From positions 1-6,659 of the forward strand of contig JAODNS010000101.1 in assembly GCA_025465145.1 (NCBI GenBank): 6,659 nt of DNA. Direction: 5' to 3'. The notes beneath the pieces were generated by a model. That model was not told the origin of the DNA, did no database searches, and saw only the letters and a list, made by a program, of their open reading frames with translations. Numbering within the stretch: position 1 is the first letter of the stretch; every line of letters starts with the position of its first letter. The translations under genes were made by a program, and so were the position numbers. Shown one piece after another: positions 1 to 6,659 of the stretch. The DNA is from Frankiales bacterium (GTDB taxonomy: Bacteria > Actinomycetota > Actinomycetes > Mycobacteriales > SCTD01).

Positions 1-296
1 CCGACCGGCTTGTCGACCACGATCACGTCGTCGTCCTCGTACAGGACCGTCAGTCCCTCGTCCTCCTCGGGAACGGCGCGCGCGGTGACCTCGGCGACGG
101 GCAGGTCAAGGTCCAGGGTCTCGCCAGCGCTCACCCGGTCGCTCTTGGCGGTCGGCTTGCCGTCGAGCGTCGCGGCGCCCTTGCTCACCAGGTCGGCGGC
201 GGCCGTCCGGCTCAGGCCGAACATCCGGCTGATCGCCGCGTCGAGGCGCAACCCGTCCAGCCCCTCGGGGACGGGAACGGTACGGCGCGAGCTCAC
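1..296 (-). CDS. rluD: RluD-family 23S rRNA pseudouridine synthase, N-terminal part (cut by left edge)
   Basis: About 98 codons are visible; the rest lies beyond the left edge. The start is GTG at 296-294, eight bases after the lspA stop, and the protein begins VSSRRTVPVPEGLDGLRLDA. Residues about 10-75 form an S4-type RNA-binding domain: LDAAISRMFGLSRTAAADLV, then the K-G-A turn, LDGKP and KSDRV. After a short acidic linker, VLYEDDDVIVVDKPVG is the opening strand of the pseudouridine synthase catalytic domain. The catalytic HRLD aspartate is off-window. Family members convert uridines in 23S rRNA helix 69 to pseudouridine. A GGAG lies only two bases before the GTG, so initiation may rely partly on coupling to lspA. 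No other nearby start fits better, and the N-terminus matches what I know of homologues. The exact RluA/RluD subfamily is inferred from the lspA context and the S4 domain. Confidence 0.9.
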   Translation of the reverse strand, partial: MSSRRTVPVPEGLDGLRLDAAISRMFGLSRTAAADLVSKGAATLDGKPTAKSDRVSAGETLDLDLPVAEVTARAVPEEDEGLTVLYEDDDVIVVDKPV

Positions 297-303
297 CGCT
301 CCA

Positions 304-795
304 TCATGCTGGATCGCCCTTGCGGGTGCCGTCGACCTCCACGCCGCGGAAGCTGAGCAGCACCGCGAGCAACCCCCCGACGACGATCGCGCTGTCCGCG
401 AGGTTGAACACGGGCCACACCCGGAAGTCGATGAAGTCGACGACCGCGCCGCGGCCGGGGCCGGGCGCGCGGAAGAGCCGGTCGACGAGGTTGCCGAGCG
501 CGCCGCCGAGCAGCAGCCCGAGGCTGACCGCCCAGGCGGTGCTGCCGAGCCGGCGGGCCGTACGGATGATCACGACGACGACCGCAACCGCGACGGCGGT
601 GAACACGACGGTCGCGCCCTGGGCGAACGAGAACGCGGCGCCCGAGTTGCGGCTGACGCTCAGCAGCAGCGCGCCCCCGAGCAGCCGTACCGGCGCCTCG
701 TTCTCCAGGTGCTCGACCACGAGGTGCTTGCTGAGCAGGTCGAGCGCGAGCGCGGTGGCCGCCGTGACGGCGAGGAGTCGCGGGTAGCGGCTCAG
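304..795 (-). CDS. lspA: Lipoprotein signal peptidase (signal peptidase II)
   Basis: This membrane aspartyl protease cuts the signal peptide from prolipoproteins just before the lipid-modified cysteine. With the start chosen here it has 163 residues, a normal length for the family. All signatures are present: D19-L-L-S-K23 in the first membrane segment, N50-S-G-A-A-F55, G97-G-A-L-G-N102-L-V-D105-R, V118-V-D120-F-I-D-F and F130-N-L-A-D134-S. Asp120 and Asp134 match the catalytic pair. Four hydrophobic segments lie near residues 7-22, 62-77, 87-103 and 135-150. The frame is open upstream to a GTG at 891, which would overlap the dksA zinc finger by 100 bases with no good ribosome site. Other GTG codons at 828 and 819 also lack one. 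The best-supported start is CTG at 795-793, giving a CTGA overlap with the dksA stop and a GAGGAG five bases upstream. Product certain; start moderately sure. Confidence 0.93.
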   Translation of the reverse strand: MSRYPRLLAVTAATALALDLLSKHLVVEHLENEAPVRLLGGALLLSVSRNSGAAFSFAQGATVVFTAVAVAVVVVIIRTARRLGSTAWAVSLGLLLGGALGNLVDRLFRAPGPGRGAVVDFIDFRVWPVFNLADSAIVVGGLLAVLLSFRGVEVDGTRKGDPA

Positions 796-2012
796 CGGCG
801 CTCCTCGCGCGTCTTGCACGACACGCACAGGGTCGCTCGCGGGAACGCCTGCAGGCGCGCCTTCGGGATCGGGTCGCCGCAGTTCTCGCACCGCCCGTAC
901 GTACCCGCGTCCAGCCGCGCCAGTGCCCGCTCGACCTGCACGAGCAGGTCACGGCTGTTGTTGGCCAGCGACATCTCGTGCTCGCGCTCGAACGTCTTCG
1001 TACCGGCGTCGGCCTCGTCGCCGGAGCCCTCGCTGCTGGCGTCGCGCTTGAGGGTCGCCTGCACCTGCTCGGCGTCGTCGATCTCGCCGCGCAGCTCCTT
1101 GGCCTGCTCCTCGAGCTCCTTGCGGACGGCGTTGAGCTCGGCGCGGGTCCAGGCGTCCTCGACGGGGACGGGTACGCGCTTGGCGGGCGCCTTGGCGGGC
1201 GCGGCCTTCATCGGCTGGACGATGCTGCGCGGCTTGGGCTCCGCCGGCGGCGGGGCGGTCTTGGCGGCCTTGCTCGCCTTCTTGGCCGGGGCGGGGGCGG
1301 GGGCCGGTTCCGCGGCGGGCTTGTCGGCCTTGTCGGCGCTGCTCTTCGCCGGGGTCCTCGCGGGCGTCTTGGCCGGAGCCTTGGCGGGCGTCTTCGCGGG
1401 GACCTTGGCGGCGGTCTTCGCGGGCGCGGAGGTGGCCTTGGTGGCCGGGGCCTTGGCGGCTGCCTTGCTCGCGGGCTTGGCGGGTGCCTTCGCGGCAGGC
1501 TTGGCGGCAGGCTTGGCCGCGGGCTTCGCAGGTGCCTTCGCCGCGGGCTTCGCGGGTGCCTTTGCCGCGGACTTCGCCGGCGCCTTGACCGTCTTCGCCG
1601 CGGTCTTCGCGGGTGCCTTGGCAGCGGTCTTGGCCGGAGCCTTCGCTGCGGTCTTGGCCGGTGCCTTCGCTGCGGTCTTGGCCGGTGCCTTCTTCGCGGG
1701 TGCCGCCTGCTTCGCGGGCGCCGCCTTCTGGGCCGGCGCAGCAGCCTTCGTCGCGGCCTTGGCGGGTGCCTTCACCGCGGGCTTCGCGGGCGCCTTGCTC
1801 GCCGCCTTGGCCGGCGCCTTCGCCGCGCTCTTGGCCGCGCTCTTGGCTGGAGCCTTGGCCGCCGCCTTCGCCGGCGCGGCCGAGCCCTTGGCGGGCGCAG
1901 CCTTCACGGGAGCCGCCTTGGCGGGAGCCGGCGCCGCGGGGGCGCTCTCGCTCTTGCCCTTGCGGCCGAGGAGGCCGCGCAGCTTGCCGCCCACCTTCGC
2001 GCGCTCTGCCAT
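792..2012 (-). CDS. DksA/TraR-family zinc-finger regulator with long histone-H1-like N-terminal extension
   Basis: A 406-residue protein in two parts. Residues 1-20 are a short basic start (MAERAKVGGKLRGLLGRKGK). Residues about 21-283 are low-complexity Ala/Lys/Pro with repeated AKAPAK and KTAAKAPA units, like histone H1 or the tails of actinobacterial HU proteins. From about 287 comes a DksA/TraR domain: a charged coiled coil (ELNAVRKELEEQAKELRGEI), a tip with Asp332 and Asp335 (DEAD), a return helix, then a four-cysteine zinc finger at Cys375, 378, 396 and 399. The domain resembles DksA proteins that enter the RNA polymerase secondary channel; such activity here is inference. Start: ATG at 2012-2010 with AGGAGG five bases upstream. 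In-frame ATGs at 2045 and 2099 lack such a site, and 2099 lies upstream of the promoter candidate. First gene of the operon with lspA and rluD. The tail may bind DNA or RNA non-specifically. E. coli DksA has only about 150 residues. Confidence 0.88.
   Translation of the reverse strand: MAERAKVGGKLRGLLGRKGKSESAPAAPAPAKAAPVKAAPAKGSAAPAKAAAKAPAKSAAKSAAKAPAKAASKAPAKPAVKAPAKAATKAAAPAQKAAPAKQAAPAKKAPAKTAAKAPAKTAAKAPAKTAAKAPAKTAAKTVKAPAKSAAKAPAKPAAKAPAKPAAKPAAKPAAKAPAKPASKAAAKAPATKATSAPAKTAAKVPAKTPAKAPAKTPARTPAKSSADKADKPAAEPAPAPAPAKKASKAAKTAPPPAEPKPRSIVQPMKAAPAKAPAKRVPVPVEDAWTRAELNAVRKELEEQAKELRGEIDDAEQVQATLKRDASSEGSGDEADAGTKTFEREHEMSLANNSRDLLVQVERALARLDAGTYGRCENCGDPIPKARLQAFPRATLCVSCKTREERR
801..806 (-). 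promoter_or_regulatory. Ribosome-binding site for lspA that favours a CTG start
   Basis: GAGGAG, read on the minus strand, lies inside the last codons of the dksA-like gene and five bases before the CTG at 795-793. None of the GTG candidates farther upstream (891, 828, 819) has a comparable site, so this site decides the start. The CTGA overlap of lspA start and dksA stop suggests translational coupling. Confidence 0.6.
1597..1692 (-). repeat. Tandem 24-bp coding repeats in the DksA tail
   Basis: Four consecutive 24-base units encode the octapeptide KTAAKAPA in register. Units 1645-1668 and 1669-1692 are identical. Unit 1621-1644 differs from them at two positions, and 1597-1620 is more diverged. 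The same peptide theme continues imperfectly on both sides, through about 1180-1950. Because the period is a multiple of three, gain or loss of units keeps the frame, so the tail can change length by slippage or unequal recombination. Confidence 0.85.
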
Positions 2013-2017
2013 GCCGG

Positions 2018-2023
2018 CCTCCT
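2018..2023 (-). promoter_or_regulatory. Ribosome-binding site of the dksA-like gene
   Basis: A full AGGAGG, read on the minus strand, sits five bases before the ATG at 2012-2010. It sets the start of the dksA-like protein at MAERAKV rather than at the in-frame ATGs at 2045 or 2099. Confidence 0.8.
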
Positions 2024-2061
2024 GGTGCGTCGAGCCCGCGTCCATGATCACGAGCGTGCGG

Positions 2062-2090
2062 AGGATACGTCGCCCGCCGGGTGCCCACAA
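2062..2090 (-). promoter_or_regulatory. Candidate promoter of the dksA-lspA-rluD operon
   Basis: On the minus strand TTGTGG (2090-2085) and TATCCT (2067-2062) are separated by exactly 17 bases. This fits a primary sigma factor site; actinobacterial -10 boxes usually read TAnnnT. Transcription would start near 2055 and leave a leader of about 43 bases before the ATG at 2012. No start point has been mapped, and such matches can occur by chance. Confidence 0.45.
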
Positions 2091-2224
2091 AGCCACCACG
2101 CCGCAGTCGGCGCACCCGAAGTAATCAGGACACGCCGTACGTACCGGATCCCCACGCTCAGCCTCGACAGAAGTGGATCACGTCGTGTGCAGGCGGCCCG
2201 CGGAAACCGGCTGGCGCACGCGGC

Positions 2225-2230
2225 TACGCT
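2225..2230 (+). promoter_or_regulatory. Candidate -10 box for the ileS T-box transcript
   Basis: TACGCT fits TAnnnT and would start transcription near 2236-2238, immediately before the first paired bases of T-box stem I (about 2240). That is where a T-box transcript should begin. There is no TTGAC-like -35 at 16-19 bases; the best-spaced hexamer is GGAAAC at 2202-2207. The assignment rests on the -10 box and its position only. The rest of 2091-2224 shows no other feature I can support. Confidence 0.4.
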
Positions 2231-2239
2231 GCGGGTGTC

Positions 2240-2450
2240 GCAGTGACGGGGACGAGTAGCGCCGAACGCAGCGAGCAGCGAACCGGGGACGGTGCGAGCC
2301 CGGGCGCGTGCACGGCGTGAAGATCACCCCCTGAGCGGCACCCGTACGGCAAGAGCGGGGACGGCGACGTCCCAAGGAGGGTGGTACCGCGGGGCTGCCA
2401 GATCAGGGGCGGCCTCGTCCCTCCGTCGAGCACCAACGACGGAGGACGTA
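2240..2450 (+). promoter_or_regulatory. T-box riboswitch, tRNA-Ile specific, translational type, upstream of ileS
   Basis: The hallmark T-box AGGGTGGTACCGCG is at 2378-2391; its TGGT bulge (2382-2385) can pair with an ACCA tRNA end, as in tRNA-Ile. Stem I can be built in detail. A kink-turn-like base is formed by GCAGTGA (2240-2246) and TGAGC (2332-2336). GGGG (2248-2251) pairs with CCCC (2327-2330). The specifier loop has ACGAGTA on the left and GAAGATCA on the right. An inner helix joins GCGCCG (2259-2264) to CGGCGT (2313-2318). The specifier triplet is ATC (2323-2325), an isoleucine codon, placed as in other T-boxes: after GAAG and before a single A. The distal arm has CCGGG (2283-2287) pairing with CCCGG (2299-2303) around a GGTGCGAG loop. 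A small hairpin GGGAC/GTCCC (2358-2373) precedes the T-box. In the antisequestrator GGAGGG (2376-2381) pairs with CCCTCC (2419-2424), enclosing a hairpin at 2391-2416. Uncharged tRNA-Ile should stabilise this form and switch on ileS translation. Confidence 0.95.
2416..2448 (+). promoter_or_regulatory. Shine-Dalgarno sequestrator hairpin of the ileS T-box
   Basis: CCTCCGTCG (2420-2428) is perfectly complementary to CGACGGAGG (2437-2445), with an eight-base loop (2429-2436). CGT (2416-2418) and ACG (2446-2448) extend the stem past one bulged C. The right arm contains the ileS ribosome-binding site GGAGG (2441-2445), nine bases before the ATG at 2455. The left arm shares CCCTCC with the antisequestrator, so the two folds exclude each other. 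No U-run follows, which argues for control of translation and not of termination. Confidence 0.88.
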
Positions 2451-2454
2451 CGAG

Positions 2455-5568
<3,114 letters not shown>

Positions 5569-5593
5569 GATCACCCGGATGGCCGCACAAGAC

Positions 5594-5611
5594 CGGCTGT
5601 CCGGACTGCCG
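5594..5611. repeat. 18-bp near-palindrome between ileS and the next gene
   Basis: CGGC-T-GTCC / GGAC-T-GCCG is symmetric at 16 of 18 positions, with only the T/T pair unmatched. It lies 26 bases after the ileS stop and 60 bases before the GTG of the following gene. It could be an operator, part of an RNA hairpin or chance; short GC-rich palindromes are common in such DNA. Confidence 0.4.
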
Positions 5612-5633
5612 ATGCTCTGGGTGACACCAGCTC

Positions 5634-5653
5634 GCTGCTCCATCCGGAGCAGC
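5634..5653 (+). terminator. Perfect 8-bp hairpin downstream of ileS
   Basis: GCTGCTCC (5634-5641) and GGAGCAGC (5646-5653) are exact complements around a four-base loop. No U-run follows. It could weakly terminate or stabilise the 3' end of the ileS transcript. It ends 7 bases before the GGAGG of the next gene, so it could instead be a leader structure affecting translation of that gene. The sequence does not decide between these. Confidence 0.4.
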
Positions 5654-5671
5654 CGCACCCGGAGGCGCCCA

Positions 5672-6175
5672 GTGACCGTCTACACCGTCGAGGCCCCCAA
5701 GCCGGTCCACCGCTCGTTCCGGCTGACCCGCGCGAGCGACTCGGTCGCGGTGCAGAGCCAGGTGCGTCCGGCGCTCGTGCTGCCGGAGCGGGAGGCGCGG
5801 GTGCTGCTCGCCGCGGCCGGGCGGCAGGACGTGTCGCGCGGCGGGGTGTACTCGGCCGGTCCGGCCGGCGTGCAGGTCTGGAGCGGCGAGTGGGACGGGC
5901 CGGGCGGCAGCCACGGCTCGGCGGTCCACCTGGGCTCGGTGGACTGGTCGTACGACACCCCCGCCCGCCACTACATCACCGTGTACCGCGTGCTCGTCAC
6001 GGCCGCGGGCTGCGCGGCCGGCCTCACCACGGAGCGGGTGCTCGCGCAGGTGCTCGGGCTGGCCGGTCTCACCGCCGACGGCAGCACGCTCGCCATGAAC
6101 GTCCCGCCGCCGCGCGACCCGTTCCGCTCCGCCGAGCTGCGGCAGCGCGCGCAGGTCGAGGGCCAGCACCTCTAG
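5672..6175 (+). CDS. Conserved-looking hypothetical protein, function unknown
   Basis: A 167-residue protein that I do not recognise. The start is GTG at 5672 with GGAGG six bases upstream. The frame is open to an ATG at 5579, but that one has no ribosome site and would add 31 Arg-rich residues unlike the rest. There is no signal peptide, long hydrophobic segment or low-complexity tail, so it is probably cytoplasmic. It opens with MTVYTVEAPKPVHRSF. The middle is rich in aromatic and Gly residues (VQVWSGEWDGPGGSHG, then SVDWSYDTPARHYITVYRV), suggesting beta strands. The C-terminal third is helical (GLTTERVLAQVLGLAGLT) and ends with PPPRDPFRSAELRQRAQVEG. Only one cysteine is present. Codon use is like ileS, so it looks native. 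It follows ileS on the same strand after 103 bases and may be co-transcribed, though the hairpin and near-palindrome between them make an own promoter possible. Confidence 0.8.
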   Translation: MTVYTVEAPKPVHRSFRLTRASDSVAVQSQVRPALVLPEREARVLLAAAGRQDVSRGGVYSAGPAGVQVWSGEWDGPGGSHGSAVHLGSVDWSYDTPARHYITVYRVLVTAAGCAAGLTTERVLAQVLGLAGLTADGSTLAMNVPPPRDPFRSAELRQRAQVEGQHL

Positions 6176-6201
6176 CTCCCCCGCGAGGCCCGACCGGCCG
6201 C

Positions 6202-6230
6202 TGCCCCGACGGGGGCGGCGGCCGTCGGCA
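6202..6230 (+). terminator. Hairpin after the hypothetical gene, possible terminator
   Basis: CCGACGG (6206-6212) pairs with CCGTCGG (6222-6228) around a nine-base GC-rich loop; TG/CA outside can extend it imperfectly. It lies about 30 bases after the stop at 6175. It has no U-run, which is common for actinomycete terminators but makes the call weak. Confidence 0.35.
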
Positions 6231-6272
6231 CGTCGGGATCCACCTGCCGCGACGCCGGAGGCCCCCACAACG

Positions 6273-6311
6273 CGAGCGGTCGCCGGACCCACCGGGGACG
6301 GCGACCGCTCG
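6273..6311. terminator. Strong inverted repeat between convergent genes, likely bidirectional terminator
   Basis: CGAGCGGTCGCC (6273-6284) and GGCGACCGCTCG (6300-6311) are exact 12-bp complements around a 15-base loop. It lies 14 bases beyond the stop of the minus-strand gene (6328-6326) and about 100 bases past the stop of the plus-strand gene, where a shared terminator is expected. No U-run is present on either strand. Confidence 0.65.
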
Positions 6312-6325
6312 AGGCGTACGGAGGA

Positions 6326-6659
6326 CTAGGGCTTGCAGACCCCGCAGGCGTCGTAGCCCTGCCGCGCCGCGGCCGCGCGGGACAGCTCCTGCGCCCCGTC
6401 GACGCCGCGGACGTACCGGCACTCGGCCGTGTGGAACTTGCCGCGGTCCGGGATCACCACGACGCTGCCGGGCTTGCGGGCAGCGGACGCGGCGGCCGGC
6501 GTGCCCGCGATCGCGGCGGCAGCGGCCTTGGACGGCGCCGCCTTCTTCGCCGGCGCCTTCTTGGCCGGAGCCATCGCGGCGGTCGTCCTCGCAGGCGCCT
6601 TCGCCGGAGCCTTGGCGGCGGCGGCCTTCCTCGCGGCGGGCGCGGTCTTGGAGACGGCC
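6326..6659 (-). CDS. C-terminal part of a Lys/Ala/Pro-rich protein with a His/Cys metal-site-like end (cut by right edge)
   Basis: The frame stays open to the right edge, so the 5' part is missing. An internal ATG at 6574 lies inside the repetitive stretch and is unlikely to be the start. The visible 110 residues begin with a basic low-complexity stretch (AKAPAKAPARTTAA, then APAKKAPAKKAAPSKAA), like histone H1 tails and the DksA extension at the other end of the window. A compact 45-residue end follows: VVVIPDRGKFHTAECRYV, ELSRAAAARQGYDACGVCKP. Its H-x3-C, later C-x-x-C and G-Y-x-x-C pattern resembles small zinc-binding ends known from Ada-like and nuclease-associated proteins (HxxxC ... GYxPCxxC). 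I cannot assign a function. A DNA- or RNA-binding tail joined to a metal-site module is the simplest reading. It is convergent with the gene to its left. Confidence 0.75.
   Translation of the reverse strand, partial: AVSKTAPAARKAAAAKAPAKAPARTTAAMAPAKKAPAKKAAPSKAAAAAIAGTPAAASAARKPGSVVVIPDRGKFHTAECRYVRGVDGAQELSRAAAARQGYDACGVCKP

Noticed and set aside
1180..1950. Repeat array as CRISPR or a mobile-element remnant
   Set aside because: The units are contiguous coding repeats without spacers and stay in one frame of an intact gene.
2013..2099. Upstream ATG starts (2099 and 2045) for the dksA-like gene
   Set aside because: Neither has a ribosome-binding site, and 2099 lies upstream of the promoter candidate. 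The ATG at 2012 has a perfect AGGAGG.
10..2124. 704-residue plus-strand open frame across rluD, lspA and dksA
   Set aside because: It is antisense to three genes with clear motifs. Its Ala/Gly/Leu runs are the complement of the Lys/Ala/Pro repeats, and it has no recognisable domain.
2138..2145. GTACGTAC palindrome as an operator
   Set aside because: Short, and related GTAC-containing words recur by chance across the window (for example CCGTACGG at 2342). No second half-site or spacing pattern supports it.
978..2246. 422-residue plus-strand frame rich in Gly, Leu and Arg
   Set aside because: Another complement of the dksA tail repeats; it also runs into the T-box leader.
5579..5671. ATG at 5579 as start of the 167-residue gene
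   Set aside because: No ribosome site; the extra residues are Arg-rich and cover the hairpin region. GTG at 5672 has GGAGG at good spacing.

Overview
The window is very GC-rich and the third positions of its real genes are almost always G or C. Gene order, a translational T-box leader and Lys/Ala/Pro-rich tails all point to a high-GC actinomycete (Actinomycetota). I cannot name a genus. The content is chromosomal housekeeping, with no phage, transposon, CRISPR or plasmid signal.

Layout. Positions 1-2012, minus strand, hold a tight three-gene operon read right to left. First is a DksA/TraR-type zinc-finger regulator with a roughly 260-residue histone-H1-like N-terminal extension. Next is lspA (signal peptidase II), probably starting at a CTG that overlaps the dksA stop. 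Last is the start of an rluD-type pseudouridine synthase gene, cut by the left edge. Positions 2013-2454 are the divergent control region, with a promoter candidate for the leftward operon and then a complete T-box riboswitch leading into ileS. Positions 2455-5568, plus strand, hold ileS, a 1037-residue IleRS2-type isoleucyl-tRNA synthetase. A 103-base gap with two symmetric elements leads to an unrecognised 167-residue gene (5672-6175, plus). A 150-base convergent intergenic region holds two hairpins, the second a perfect 12-bp inverted repeat. The window ends in the C-terminal part of a minus-strand gene (6326-6659) with another Lys/Ala/Pro-rich stretch and a His/Cys metal-site-like C-terminus.

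How the parts work together. The T-box should sense uncharged tRNA-Ile: its specifier is ATC, and its TGGT bulge matches an ACCA tRNA end. One CCCTCC segment can pair with the T-box strand or with the ileS ribosome-binding site, so control is predicted at translation. The synthetase has an altered class I signature, G-T-H-H in place of H-x-G-H. That variant is known in some IleRS2 enzymes and is linked to extreme mupirocin resistance. The leftward operon joins a transcription regulator, lipoprotein maturation and 23S rRNA modification, a gene order I recall from other actinomycetes.

Most notable points: the GxHH IleRS2 with a degenerate KMSKS loop (TMSKH); the translational T-box with a full-length stem I; the DksA protein with a histone-like tail that carries recent 24-bp repeat expansions; the CTG start of lspA; and the two unrecognised genes right of ileS.
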